A stretch of 64,000 nt of DNA from Haemaphysalis longicornis. Lineage: Eukaryota > Arthropoda > Arachnida > Ixodida > Ixodidae. The notes under the pieces are model-generated. The model was given only the letters and a program-made list of their open reading frames with translations, was not told the DNA's origin and searched no databases. The stretch spans positions 111,415,778-111,479,777 of the forward strand of contig CM023449.1 in the NCBI GenBank assembly GCA_013339765.2, written 5' to 3'. How positions within the stretch are numbered: the stretch's first letter is position 1; every line of letters begins with the position of its first letter. A program made the position numbers and the translations under genes. Positions 1 through 10,330 of this stretch are shown here, piece after piece.

Positions 1-199
1 ATGGCACCAAGACTGCCAGAACAGAGCCCCTCGCTATGCATGTAGCGAATCAGAATAGGAAATGAGGGGCTCGTTGAAAATAACACAGAAATAAGAGTTG
101 GCAGTCAAGAAAACCTCGGAAAGGAAAGATGAGGATGTGGTAGGTCATTTAAACAGATAAAGAATTTGAAAAGAAAGAAAGAAAGTGGAGAAAAAACGC

Positions 200-271
200 C
201 CGCCAAGTGGGTTAAGAACCCACGACCTCCAGAATACCGGTCTGGTGCGATAACCACTATGCTACCGGCGG
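200..271 (-). tRNA. tRNA-like module, repeat unit 1 (degenerate)
   Basis: This is the same cloverleaf position as in unit 2. The T-stem is retained, but the T-loop reads TTCTTAA where unit 2 has TTCGGAA. That damages the B box, so it is probably a tRNA pseudogene within a retroposon. Confidence 0.45.
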
Positions 272-660
272 GGCAGTTTTCCCCTCCACTTTCTGGGGTT
301 TTTTTGTTTAGGTATTTTTTTCCTGTGCTTGTAGGTGGTAACCAGCGCCACTCGGACTACTCGGGGTGAAGGGGACCTTCTTTTTAACCCCCGGGCCGTG
401 ACTCGAGTGTCTACGACATGTCGAAAGTTGTCGAACTGTGTTGAACCCTCTTAAGCTTCCTATGGCACCAAGACTGCCAGAACAGAGCCCCTCGCTATGC
501 ATGTAGCGAATCAGAATAGGAAATGAGGGGCTCGTTGAAAATAACACAGAAATAAGAGTTGGCAGTCAAGAAAACCTCGGAAAGGAAAGATGAGGATGTG
601 GTAGGTCATTGAAACAGATAAAGAATTTGAAAAGAAAGAAAGAAAGTGGAGAAAAAACGC

Positions 661-732
661 CCGCCAGGTGGGTTCCGAACCCACGACCTCCAGAATACCG
701 GTCTGGTGCGATAACCACTATGCTACCGGCGG
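661..732 (-). tRNA. tRNA-like module, repeat unit 2 (best-preserved cloverleaf)
   Basis: The 72-nt minus-strand sequence folds with a 7-bp acceptor stem (CCGCCGG with CTGGCGG, one G-T pair), a weak D arm containing TAGCATAGTGGTT (A-box-like), a 5-bp anticodon stem (CCAGA/TCTGG) and a 5-bp T stem (GTGGG/CCCAC) with loop TTCGGAA. The anticodon loop CCGGTAT would give anticodon GGT (Thr). Position 33 is C rather than the near-universal U, which argues against a working tRNA and for a tRNA-derived repeat head. No intron is seen. Confidence 0.5.
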
Positions 733-1117
733 GGCAGTTTTCCCCTACACTTTCTGGGGTATTTTTGTTTAGGTATTTTTTTGCTGTGCTTGGAGGTGGT
801 GACCAGCGCCACTCAGACTACTCGGGGTGAAGGGGACCTTCTTTTTAACCCCCGGGCCGTGACTCGAGTGTCTACGACATGTCGAGAGTTGTCGAACTGT
901 GTTGAACCCTCTTAAGCTTCCTATGGCACCAAGACTGCCAGAACAGAGCCCCTCGCTATGCATGTAGCGAATCAGAATAGGAAATGAGGGGCTCGTTGAA
1001 AATAACACAGAAATAAGAGTTGGCAGTCAAGAAAACCTCGGAAAGGAAAGATGAGGATGTGGTAGGTCATTGAAACAGATAAATTATTTGGAAAGAAAGA
1101 AAGTGGGGAAAAAATGC

Positions 1118-1188
1118 CCGCCAGTTGGGTTCCAAACCACGACCTCCAGAATACCGGTCTGGTGCGATAACCACTACGCGACCGGGGG
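1118..1188 (-). tRNA. tRNA-like module, repeat unit 3 (degenerate)
   Basis: Positional equivalent of the unit 2 module, 71 nt. Mutations in the T arm and acceptor stem disrupt the fold, so it is a pseudogene-grade copy. Confidence 0.4.
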
Positions 1189-1613
1189 GCAATTTTCCCT
1201 TCCCTTTCTGGGGTATTTATGTTTTGGTATTTTTGTTTCCTGTGCATGGGTGTGGTATCCAGCGCCACTCGGACTACTCGAGGTGAATGGGACCTTCTTT
1301 TTAACCCCCGGGCCGTGAATCGAGTGTCTGCGACATGCCGAGAGTGGTCGACCAGCATTGAACCCTCTTAAGCTTCCTATGGCACCAATACTGCCAGAAC
1401 AGAGCCCCTCGCTATGCATGCAGCGAATCAGAATAGGGAATGAGGGGCTCGTTGAAAATGACACAGAAATAAGAGTTGGCGGTCAAGAAAACCTCGGAAA
1501 GCAAAGCAGAGGATGTGGTAGGTCATTGAAAAAGATTAAGAATTTGTAAACAAACAAAGAAAGTGGGGAAAATATAAATCTATATATTTAATTATATATA
1601 TTGATATATATCG

Positions 1614-3005
1614 GTGCTCTGCGACCATGTCCTGTATGTCAAGTGACACCAGGGCGCAGTCCGTCGAGGAAATGTAGTCGTTTTCCGACTCGACGGGACA
1701 TCGAGAAAGGGCATCAGCATCCGTGTGTTTGCGGCCGGACCGATACACAACGCGAATGTCCTACTCTTCGATGCGAAGAGCCCAACGACCAAGTCTGCCG
1801 GACGGGTCTTTCAGTGACGAAAGCCAACACAGCGCGTGATGGTCCGTGACAACGTAAAACGGGCGTCCATAAAGGTAGGCGCGTTATTTGTGAATCGCTC
1901 AAATGATCGCCAAACATTCTTTTTCTGTCACTGAGTAATTTCTCTCCGCCTTTGTGAGAGTACGGCTGGCATAAGCAATTACGTACTCCTAGGTGCCTTC
2001 TCTGCGTTGTGCAAGCACAGCGCCGAGACCGACACCACTGGCATCAGTGTGTACCTCAGTTGGCAGAAGGGGGTCCAAATGTCGCAGTATTGGGGGCGAC
2101 GTAAGCAAACGCCGTAAAGACACGAAAGCTTCTTCACAGGCAGGCGACGAGTCGACAGGTTCTTTACTGGATCCACTGAGGAGTTTCGTCAAGGGTTCGA
2201 TGATGGTAGCAAAGTTCCGTACGAAACGCCGGAAATAGGAACATAATCCGACGAAACTTCGGAGGTCTTTAATAATGGTTGGTTTCGGAAATTGGGCGAC
2301 TGCGCGAAGGTTCTCCGAGTCGGGAAGGATGCCATCTTTTGATACGACATGACCCAAAATGGTCAGTTTGCGAGCAGCAAAGCGGCACTTTTTCAAGTTG
2401 AGCTGTAACCCAGCAGACGTGAGGCATATCAAGACCTGTTCTAGGCGCTCCAGGCGAGTGGTGAAATCGGGTGAAAACACGACAATGTCGTCTAAGTAAC
2501 AAAGGCATGTTTTCCACTTGAGGCCTCGTAGAACACCGTCCATCATTATGTCAAATGTTGCGGGTTTGTTGCAAAGTCAGAAAGGCATGAAGTTAAATTC
2601 GTAAAGTCAATCAGGTGTCACGAAGTCAGTTTTTGAGCGATCAGATTCGGCCATGGGGATTTGCCAGCAACCTGAGCGTAGATCGAGAGATGAAAAAAAT
2701 TCAGCGCCTTGCAATCAATCAAGAGCGTCATCTATACGAGGTAGTGGGTATACGTCTTTGCGGGTGATTTTGTTCAGACGCATGTAATCGACGCAGAACC
2801 GGATGGACCCATCTTTCTTTGTGACAAGCACAACGGGCGACGCCCAGGGGCTTGAAGAGGGTCTAATTACGTTGCGCATGAGCATGCCAGCAACGTGTTC
2901 ATCAATCACGCGTCGGTCGGAAGGTGACACTTGATAAGGTCGCTGCCGCAGAGGGGCGTGGAATCCTGTATCTATTTCGTGGACAACAGTCGACGTGCGG
3001 CCCAA
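1614..3005 (-). pseudogene. Gyp-A reverse transcriptase and RNase H, broken
   Basis: The fragment at 2715-3005 carries the RT N-terminal part: SPWASPVVLVTKKDG, then FCVDYMRLNKITRKDVYPLP. The fragment at 1989-2546 carries the catalytic palm with YLDDIVVFS (codons 2487-2498) and the start of RNase H (VHTDASGVGLGAVLAQ). A further frame at 1592-1792 has the RNase H C-terminal signature HTDADALSRCP. Stops and frameshifts near 2550-2700 and 1985-1990 separate the pieces. The enzyme would copy element RNA to DNA; this copy cannot make it whole. RT is clear, and RNase H is clear but truncated. Confidence 0.85.
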
Positions 3006-3368
3006 GGTGGTCTGATGACTGTCGAAAGATTCACCGAAGCGATCGAGAACGGCAAGAAGTTGCTCGCGTTGTGCTGGGGGGAGATCTCCATCGATGGATC
3101 ATTGAAAAACATCGGGAGTTGCCTTGCTGGGATGAGGGCTCAGGACATTCACCGAAAACGCGGATGATTCCTCCGGGACGGCCATGACGAGAATGGGGTC
3201 GATAGCTTCCACGTACCCAAGACATTCCCCACGATTTAATGTTGAAGGGCATGGCGACGGGTTGCCGACAAGCGTCACACTGGACCCACATTGGACGTCG
3301 AGGACAGCAGTGGGCAAAGGCAGGCATTTCCGAGATGAAAATACACTCCATGGCGTGAAAACAACAGT

Positions 3369-3810
3369 TTAATCAGGCTTGACGTCACAAGAAACAGGCA
3401 CAAGCACGGAGGAATTGGGCGGACGGGACGTGTCGTCCGTCATGGTTAACCTGACGGACAGGTCATTCGATGGCGGTACGCATGACGGAAATAGTTCGAC
3501 GTGGGCGCGAGCCCAATCAGTGATAGCGTGATGACGTGAAAAAAAGTCCCATCCGAGGATGATGTCATGAGAACACGAGGGAAGGACAATGAACTCGATG
3601 ACGTATGTGATATTTTGGATAGCTACAGGAGCGGTGCACATGGCTAATGATTTAACCTCTTGCGCGCTTGCGGTTCGGTGAGTAAGGTCGGAGAGTGGCG
3701 TCGTCACTTTTTGCAATGAGCGGCAGAGGCGTTCACTTAAGACGGACACAGCGGCACCAGCATCGACAAGCGCTAATGCGGCTACACCTTCAACAGTCAG
3801 TTCAATAACA
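3369..3810 (-). pseudogene. Gyp-A aspartic protease with altered active site (DAG)
   Basis: The minus-strand reading gives ALALVDAGAAVSVLSERL, then the second protease signature IILGWDF (about residues 60-75 of the domain). Retropepsins cleave the Gag-Pol polyprotein with a D-T/S-G catalytic triad. Here the middle residue is Ala (codon GCT near 3758-3770), while the related Gyp-B has DTG. The frame is open from 3369 to at least 3790. Loss of the Thr/Ser probably lowers or abolishes activity, consistent with a decayed copy. Confidence 0.75.
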
Positions 3811-3880
3811 TTGGCGGGTGACGAACGACGACTTCGGAATTTAGACCTCGTTGCAGTTCTTGCCTCGGGAACTGCAGCCG

Positions 3881-5250
3881 TCAGTTTCCCTCGGCGGGTG
3901 GATTCTGGCGATGGCGCATGGGGGAAATGGAACGGGTACGTGGGGACGAGGAGCGGCGGCGCGAAAAGGGCGGTTGATCCGCAGGGTATGAACTCGGTGT
4001 TGCGCCCGTGTCAACTCGAGCGAAGTACTGCTGGGGTCCATAGTTGGGTGCTTGATGTGGGACGTCGTTATAAAACGATGGCCGCCGGCGGCACGACCGG
4101 GCCACGTGTCCTGGAGTGCAACATGTGTAGCAAATGCGGCGATTGTCGGGAGTGCGCCAGGGGTTCGGTGTTTGAGGTGGCAGTCGGTTATATGCCATCG
4201 TCCGCAGATATGTCGTGGGGTACTAAGGCTGGAGAACGCCTGGTTTCAGCTGTCGGACGATTGCAGCATAACTTAACGGTATCGTTCCAGGAGAGGCAAG
4301 AGGTGAGGCCACCGGTTGCGCAAGGGGCACTGCCACTTGTGGTTCGAGCGACGGCACTACGGATGGCGCGAAGGACACCGCGGAAGGCGAAGCAAACGGG
4401 GCTGCTTTGGCTGAAGTCACAGGCGCGGGCACAGGCGTCGGTTGGCCGATTGAAGGAAGCGTCTCGGCAACCTGCTCTGGGACTGGGCGGCGCACATTCG
4501 CAGGCAATGGACACACAGGCTCAGAAGCACTGGGGAGCAGGGACCACTGCCGCGTAACTTCTTCGCGTACGAACTGCTCAATGTGGGGCAAAAGGTACGA
4601 AAGGTCAGGAGGTAAGGTTAAGGACGATAGCGACCCTCGAGATAAGTCATCATTCGCCGACGGACGCTGGCGTGTGAAAACGCGCTACTATCGCAGTTCG
4701 TCGTAGCTTCGGCACAAATTTGTAACCTCGCTCACTGTCTTCGGGTTCTTTCACAGCAGCATCTGTACGGCATAGTCCTCAATCCCCTTTAGAATGTGCT
4801 TGATTTTATCGCACTCGGGCATCGCAGGATTCACTCGCCTGCACAGGTCGACGACGTCTTCTATATAGCTTGTGTATATCTCGTTTTCTTGCTGGGCTCG
4901 CGTGCGTAAGCGTTGCTCAGCGTGAAGTTGCGGACAGCGGGTCGGGCGAACGCTGCCAAGAATCGGGCCTTGAAATCCGACCAAGTTCGCGCATCGGTTG
5001 TATGGTTACGTAACCACAATCGGGCTAATTCGTCCAGATACACGTCGACGTTTTTTAGCTTCATGACTTCATCCCATTTATTATGAACGCTCACCCTTTC
5101 GTACGAGGACAACCAGTCCTCTGCGTCGGTATCATCCTTGCTGCTGAAGTGGGGAGGTTCGCATTGGGGCAGAACACCGGAGCACATGATGGGCAAGGGC
5201 TGGGGCGACGCTATTTCCTTGTCGATTCCTCCAGCTGCGGGTGTAAGCAC
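3881..5250 (-). pseudogene. Gyp-A gag, broken
   Basis: The N-terminal fragment (4861-5250) has the capsid-like block PPHFSSKDDTDAEDWLSSYERV and ends in a frameshift. The middle part (4751-4984, 4223-4591) is proline/alanine-rich. The C-terminal part (3881-4198) has a CCHC zinc knuckle, CYTCCTPGHVARSC (4091-4132), with CX2CX4HX4C spacing. Gag packages the element RNA. At least three frame changes separate the blocks. The knuckle and the DAEDWLSSYERV block match Gyp-B, which confirms the assignment. Confidence 0.8.
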
Positions 5251-5308
5251 TCGCTTGCTGCGTAATTCCAGGTTGGGGACCTAGTAAGGTGTACAAACTC
5301 CACCAAAA

Positions 5309-5551
5309 TATAGTAGGGTTTATTGGCAGGACGGTATAGGAAGGCCTTACTAACGCGGAGTCCAAACGCGTCCAAGCGAGCTCTCGGGTCAGGGCACCAG
5401 TCTCGCGCACAGCGCTCTCGATGGGGCTGTCTAGCCAAGATTCAAGCACATAACCACTTCTGGTGGATTGTCCCATATCCATGCGCATACATCGTCTGAT
5501 GCGAGACGTGCACGACACACACCCATTTAAGGAAGTGGCCGTGATATCTTC

Positions 5552-5552
<1 letters not shown>
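5309..5552 (-). repeat. Gyp-A 5' LTR
   Basis: Lies just outside the TGGTGGA primer-binding-like site (minus strand, near 5300-5306). It starts with TGAAGATATC on the minus strand and contains an AATAAA signal near its inner end (TTTATT on plus, about 5320). It is followed directly by a (TA)n tract. No second Gyp-A LTR exists to confirm the edges, so boundaries are inferred from Gyp-B. Confidence 0.6.

Positions 5553-5607
<55 letters not shown>
5553..5607. repeat. (TA)n microsatellite
   Basis: Nearly pure TA dinucleotide tract between the Gyp-A LTR and a PLE fragment. Confidence 0.95.
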
Positions 5608-5820
<213 letters not shown>

Positions 5821-5888
5821 GCAAGAATAGATGTTTCTTGGACACCGGCAAATATCAAGAAAAATACACACGTGGAATGAGGATTGGT

Positions 5889-5922
5889 ATAACGTTTCGG
5901 CCGAGGGACCGGCCTTCGTCAG
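5889..5922 (-). ncRNA. Hammerhead ribozyme-like motif 2
   Basis: On the minus strand: CTGACGA, stem II GGCCG/CGGCC (5 bp) with loop GTCCCT, GAAAC, then GTT followed by A. The stem II sequence differs from motif 1 while pairing is kept, which suggests constraint on structure. It sits 240-270 bp downstream of the PLE endonuclease, where PLE terminal repeats are expected. Confidence 0.65.
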
Positions 5923-6161
5923 AATAACAGTGGCGGTCGTTGTCACGAATCATAAAAGGCGTCTCTTGCAAGATCACGTGAGGGAGAAACGATCAAAATC
6001 AAGTAGCATAATCAAAAAATAAAAATATCTGTGCGGCACTCCGTTTGATAAAATACAACATAATGCTGTGTCTGACCCGTGCAGTATAAAAGCCACCAAT
6101 GACAAGCACAAACCCGCGGAAAAATGAGGGCATGATTAACAGTCAGTAGCACAGAATGCAG

Positions 6162-6720
6162 TCACTGATGCAAGCAGCTTAGCTTTCCTGCACTTTCATT
6201 TAGGCCACGTGCAATAGTATTAAATATAAATATCAGAAACGACTCGCGAACTTCCCTATTATGATGGGTTCCAAAGCCACACTCGAGTATCGTGGCTTTT
6301 ATATGGTCAAATGAGTGGCCCGTGATGTTGGCATGCTTTGACATTGGAAGGTGAGGGAGTGTTGATATGTGGGCCTTGTGGTTGTTGAACCTTTTTCTGA
6401 AGGGTGTTTGGGATTCGCCAATGTACTGCATATTACAAATATCGCACTGAAGGAGAAAAACCGCGTTGCTCGTGTCGCAAGAATAATCCCCAGTTATCTT
6501 CATGCTGAAATTAGACGTGGTAATGCTAGCTCTTATTGTGGTAGTAATTTGGTTGCAGACCTTGCAGCGCGGTTTGTTGCATGGGCGGCATCAAGTAGGC
6601 CCTTTAGATTTGCTTTTAGATGATGTAAGTAGGTCACGTAAATTTTGAGATCTTTGGTAGGTTACACGTGGTGGTTCTCGGAATATCGGTTTCAATCGCT
6701 TGCTCTGTAGTAGTATGTTA
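6162..6720 (-). pseudogene. PLE linker and GIY-YIG endonuclease
   Basis: The open frame at 6162-6503 has the GIY-YIG nuclease pattern: FLLQCDICNMQYIGES, then FRKRFNNH, HISTLPHLPMSKHANITGH, and a later conserved Glu in NREVRESFL. The family nicks DNA for target-primed insertion. Upstream in the same direction (6510-6715) is the PLE linker, with a cysteine cluster (CRPCNKPRCKVC, about 6560-6600) and PIFREPPRVTYQRSQNLRDLL. A stop or frame change in the linker (TGA after GPT) breaks the polyprotein. Confidence 0.8.
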
Positions 6721-6757
6721 TGGTGCTTTTTAAATGCAGAGCATTTCAGTAACTCAC

Positions 6758-7345
6758 GATGTCACCCGCTTTGGCGTCCGTGGTCCGCGTCCGCATCGCT
6801 CCCCCTACACTATATAAATACTTGCCGACGCCAGGTTTCGATCCTACGACTCTGCGGGCGGAGCGCAAGGTGCACGGTACTCTACCAACTGAGCCACAAA
6901 ACCGACACAGAACGGAAGGTTACGAACGTGCCTTATATCCTTGACTCATTCAACCGTCGGCCAGAGGTGCGCCCTATCCCCCGCGTCCTCCTCGCCTTCT
7001 CTCCCCTCGCAACGCCCTCTCGCCGCGTTCGGTTCGGGCGCACAACAGGTGGGGACGTGCGCAACACCCTCTCTCGCCGCGGTCGGTTCGCGCTTAAACC
7101 ACATATGTCGTTCGCGCGCGCTGCGGTCGCTAACATCTGTGGCGTGATCGTGACGTCAGCATCACGCGTTCGCGTGGTGGCGATTTCGGCGCTATAACAC
7201 TCTCTCGCGAGAGGCATTGGATTGGATTCGATTGGATTGGCTTGGATTGGCTTGGATTTGGATTGGATTGGATTAAAGTGGATTGTATTGGATTGTGTTG
7301 CGTCATAGCCGCGCCACGTTGCGTCATAGCCGCGGCAGGGGGTTT
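6758..7345 (-). mobile_element. tRNA-SINE-like insertion inside the PLE
   Basis: This stretch interrupts PLE coding homology between its LNAILK-coding end (about 7345) and the KCSAFKKHH-coding part (about 6740). On the minus strand it has a tRNA-like A box (TGGCTCAGTTGGTAGAGT, 6878-6895) and a B-box-like AGGATCGAAACC (6833-6844). It also holds GC-rich sequence, an ATTGG minisatellite (7216-7297) and a 21-bp duplication (7298-7339). The A-B spacing fits a tRNA-derived SINE. The exact ends and target-site duplication were not resolved, and it may be a composite. Confidence 0.5.
7216..7339. repeat. (GGATT)-type minisatellite and 21-bp tandem pair
   Basis: GGATT/ATTGG units repeat with interruptions from 7216 to 7297. 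Then TTGCGTCATAGCCGCGCCACG (7298-7318) is repeated with few changes at 7319-7339. It differs from the arthropod telomere unit TTAGG, so no telomeric role is inferred. Confidence 0.85.
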
Positions 7346-7385
7346 TTAGAATTGCGTTTAGATTTTGTGCATGCGCGGAAATGGT

Positions 7386-7800
7386 GATGATGATGATGAT
7401 GTTTGGAGTTTAATGGCGCAAGGCTGACTTAGGGCAAAGAGCGCCAAACAATAGTGATTACATGAAAGTGGCATGGAAGTAAAAGTAGAACATTTCACTA
7501 AAAATAAACCAAGTAAAAGACAACGTAATGCGGATGACTGGTGTAAAGGGCCAGGTTGTCAACATGCATGATAAGAAATGAGATGTAAAAATTTTACGTC
7601 TGTAAGAATGATGATGATGGTTTAAGTTTAATGGCGCAAGGTCGACATGGGCAAAGAGCGCCAAATACAAAGTTATTTGATGAGGGAAATCGAATTAAGT
7701 CAGTTAATGACTATGAGCACGGCTGGTGTAAAGGGCCAGGGTGAAGAACGTGAGTGGTTAAAAGATATATACGGTGGCTGGTGTATAGGACCAGGGGTAA
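7386..7800 (-). other. LineA 3' UTR with internal duplication and (CAT)n tails
   Basis: Two copies of a 3'-end block follow each other: one at 7386-7607 and one from 7608. Each begins (plus view) with GATGATGATG and then GTTTAATGGCGCAAGG and GCAAAGAGCGCCAAA. The element thus carries two consecutive 3' ends. Confidence 0.7.
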
Positions 7801-7802
7801 AA

Positions 7803-8448
7803 CTATGGGAGATATGAGATTAGTTGTAAGAGATGAACTTCAGATAGGAACTTAAAGGTGCGCTGAACAAACAACATGGCATCATCTCCTAAGAAGTATG
7901 ACGGGTGTAGTGGAATATGTCGTGTGTGTAGTTGAGGGAAGTGTTTGCGTCGTGTAATGTCGAGTGCCTTACATTGTATGAGGATGTGGATCACGGATAG
8001 GGCCTCTCCGCACCTGCTGCACAGAGGTCTTGGAGATGCAGTGAGAAGGTGCGAGTGCGTTGCATGAGTGTGCCCTATCCGTAATCTAGCCAAGGCGACT
8101 TCAGTGTATCTGTTGCGTGTGTCGGTGGTGTATTATCCCAAGTGTGGTTTTATTACGTGTAACTTGTTGTCTGTTTGTTCGCTCCAGTGTGTTTGCCATG
8201 TTTTGCGCAGTTGTTGTCCCGATGTGTGGTTTCACGTCGGTGTAGGGTAATGTGGTTATGTCTACTCCATTCGAGAGTGTAGCAGCAGCAGCCATTCGAT
8301 CCGCTGCTTCGTTCCCGGCTATACCACAGTGGCCAGGGACCCAGCAAAGAACCAGTTCAAATTTGCGTACATACACAGACATAACACTCTTGACTATTAA
8401 ATTTATAACGTGGTTTTTTAAAGAGTTTGTTGGCGACAAGGCCCGCAC
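7803..8448 (-). pseudogene. LineA ORF2 C-terminus: RNase H and terminal zinc finger
   Basis: The fragment at 8101-8448 carries the RNase H C-terminal block CWVPGHCGIAGNEAADRMA, with the conserved His and Asp. The next frame (7803-8093) has RIGHTHATHS, then CSRCGEALSVIHILIQC, the CX2C-H-C finger typical of LINE C-termini. RNase H removes the template RNA after first-strand synthesis. A frame change near 8095 separates the two. Confidence 0.78.
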
Positions 8449-8622
8449 AACACTGAGAGAATCTGTTTATATAATGAATTGTGGGATGTGATTTTGAAGG
8501 ATATGATTAACAACCAGAAGTACACCATAAGCCTCTGCCGTAAAGATACATGTATTACTGTTAAGAGTTCTAGTGACACTAAGGCCGGGCCCATGCGGCG
8601 CGCAGGACACCGAGGTGGAAGT

Positions 8623-10324
8623 TTAAGAGGCGTCCGTATAAAATTCAGAACATCGGTACTTCTGCTGCAAATACAAGAAGTGCTGCAGAATTGCACATGT
8701 GGGAGCTCGGTTTTTATCTACATGTGTGAATGATGTGTCGTATGAGACAGGGCGGAGATGCCATGGTGCTACGAAATCTGTTACAGAACCTTGGATGGTA
8801 TCTAAAAAGGAGACAGCAAGCCCTGACGCTTCCTCTCTAACTCTGTAAGAGAAGGGCGCAGAGAACGATGGTCGATTTAAAAGGAGTTCAGTTATGGAGG
8901 TATCAAGAAAAACTGACTTAAAAGGATGTTGAGGCATGGATGAAATTTTAAAAGCATAAAGGAGGTCTGCGTACGCTCGCTGACGTTGTAGGTTCCATTT
9001 GTTGCACTCTACATACAGGCTTTCGACTCGACTAGTCCGAAAGGCGCCACACGACAAGCGGAGCCCTAGATGAAGCACAGGGTCCAGCACTCTGAGGGAT
9101 GTTTTAGTGGCTGACCCATAGACAACGCTGCCATAGTCCAATCGTGAACCTATCAAGCTGGTAAAAACATGTAACAGAAGTTGTTTGTCAGCACCAAAAG
9201 ACATGTGCGAGAGAACCTTCAGGATATTCATTGTTTTTAAGCATTTATGTTTTAGTTGTTTTATGTGTGGGATGAATGTGCGCTTTTCGTCAAAGAGTAT
9301 ACCTAAAAACTTGTGTTCCTTTTTACAGGAATCGAGACACCGTGGAGTTGAATGTCTGGATCCGGTCGGATGCCACGCCTCTTGGAAAACAAGACACAAG
9401 TGCACTTCCCTGGATTCAATTTAAAACCGTTGCTATCTGCCCAACCAGCTAGCTTGTTAACACCAAGCTGGACCTGGCGCTCACAGACAGACAAGTTACA
9501 GGATTTAAAGGAAAGCTTGAACAGGAAATCGACTGTGGCAGCGCCTTCCTAAGGGAATTCATTTTCACAATAAAAAGGGTGCAACTTAAAACTCCACCTT
9601 GCGGCACTCCATTTTCCTTCACACGAACCCTAGAGAGTGCAGTTCCAACTCGCATACGAAAGGTTCTTTGAGACAAGTAGCTGGCAAGTGTGTTCATCAT
9701 GTTACCTGCAATGCCGAAGGACTTGAGGTCGCTTAGGATGCCATACCGCCACGCGGTATCGTACGCTTTTTCTAGATCAAAGAATACTGTCATACAGTAC
9801 TGCTTATGGAGGAAAGCATCTTTCATATACGCCTCTAATGCAACGAGTTGATCGTTGGTAGATCGCCCCGCCCTGAAGCCTGCCTGGCAGCTCTCGAGAA
9901 GACCATCGTACTCTAAGTACACGAGTCTCCTGTTTATCATCTTCTCAAAGAGCTTACAAAGGCAGCTTGTCAGGGCAATGGGACGATACCTGGCGGGAGA
10001 GGAAGGGTCCTTCCCTTCCTTCAAAATAGCCACTACTATGGCCTCCCTCCAAGAGCAAGGAGTGTGCCCCGAAAGCCATATGTTGTTGTATAGATGTAGG
10101 AGTGTTTCAAGAGTGTCTGGGTGTAGGTGTTGTATCATGGTGTATGTGATTTTGTCTGCACCTGGAGCTGAAGGCTTACATGTGCTCAGAGCAACCTTCA
10201 GCTCATGAATTGAAAAAGGAGAATTGTAAAAAGTGTGCGACTTGTTGTTATCACGCAGGGAGTTCTTTTCAACAGATGTTTTGTGTTTAATGAAAGTGTT
10301 GGTGTAGTGTGCTGAGCTGGACAC
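8623..10324 (-). pseudogene. LineA ORF2 reverse transcriptase, catalytic box deleted
   Basis: The frame at 9449-10324 contains the LINE RT blocks PSAPGADKITYTMI, RYRPIALTSCLCKLFEKM, QAGFRAGRSTNDQL, VFFDLEKAYDTAW and NGVPQGGVLSCTLF. The expected YxDD box after that is missing: a short deletion with frameshift near 9515-9545 joins the palm directly to the next block (KSCNLSVCERQVQLGVNKLAGW in another frame). The thumb region follows at 8623-9405 (FLGILFDEKRTFIPHI, RLDYGSVVYGSA). Loss of the two catalytic Asp residues makes this copy inactive. Confidence 0.85.
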
Positions 10325-10330
10325 GTGTGC

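Larger units (their letters stand above)
1..1560 (-). repeat. Tandem array of ~460-bp tRNA-bearing repeat units
   Basis: Three and a half head-to-tail copies start at 1, 462, 923 and 1379, giving periods of 461, 461 and 456 bp. The last copy breaks off near 1560 at an AT-rich junction. Every full unit contains a tRNA-like module on the minus strand, an AAAGAAAGAAAG-type stretch, a block with GCCAGCGCCACT, and a block with ATGAGGGGCTCGTTGA. Unit 3 is the most diverged. Short ORFs here repeat with the unit and are not genes. The layout is satellite-like, but the monomer resembles a tRNA-derived SINE (the Ruka family of ticks is an established example of that class). A diverged branch of the same family lies at 39207-40337. 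Family assignment is inference. Confidence 0.85.
1612..5552 (-). mobile_element. Gyp-A: truncated Ty3/Gypsy LTR retrotransposon
   Basis: Read on the minus strand, the order is LTR (5309-5552), PBS region, gag with zinc knuckle, protease, RT and RNase H. It then stops near 1612 at AT-rich sequence, with no integrase and no second LTR. It is closely related to Gyp-B: same gag motifs, same CCHC spacing, matching protease and RT, and a shared LTR motif ACACCCATTT. Many frameshifts and stops break every domain, so this is a dead 3'-truncated copy. Assignment to Metaviridae (Ty3/Gypsy) follows the PR-RT-RH order and the YLDD motif. Confidence 0.88.

Noticed and set aside
661..732. Functional tRNA-Thr(GGT) gene
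   Set aside because: The fold is good, but position 33 is C, the D stem is weak, and the module is a fixed part of a tandem repeat unit. I report it as a tRNA-like module only.
4052..4557. Plus-strand ORF of 248 residues (3811-4557)
   Set aside because: It overlaps Gyp-A gag on the other strand, which has a zinc knuckle and matches Gyp-B. The plus frame has no recognisable domain.
7216..7297. Telomere-like repeat
   Set aside because: The unit is GGATT/ATTGG with interruptions, not TTAGG, and it sits inside an insertion in a PLE.
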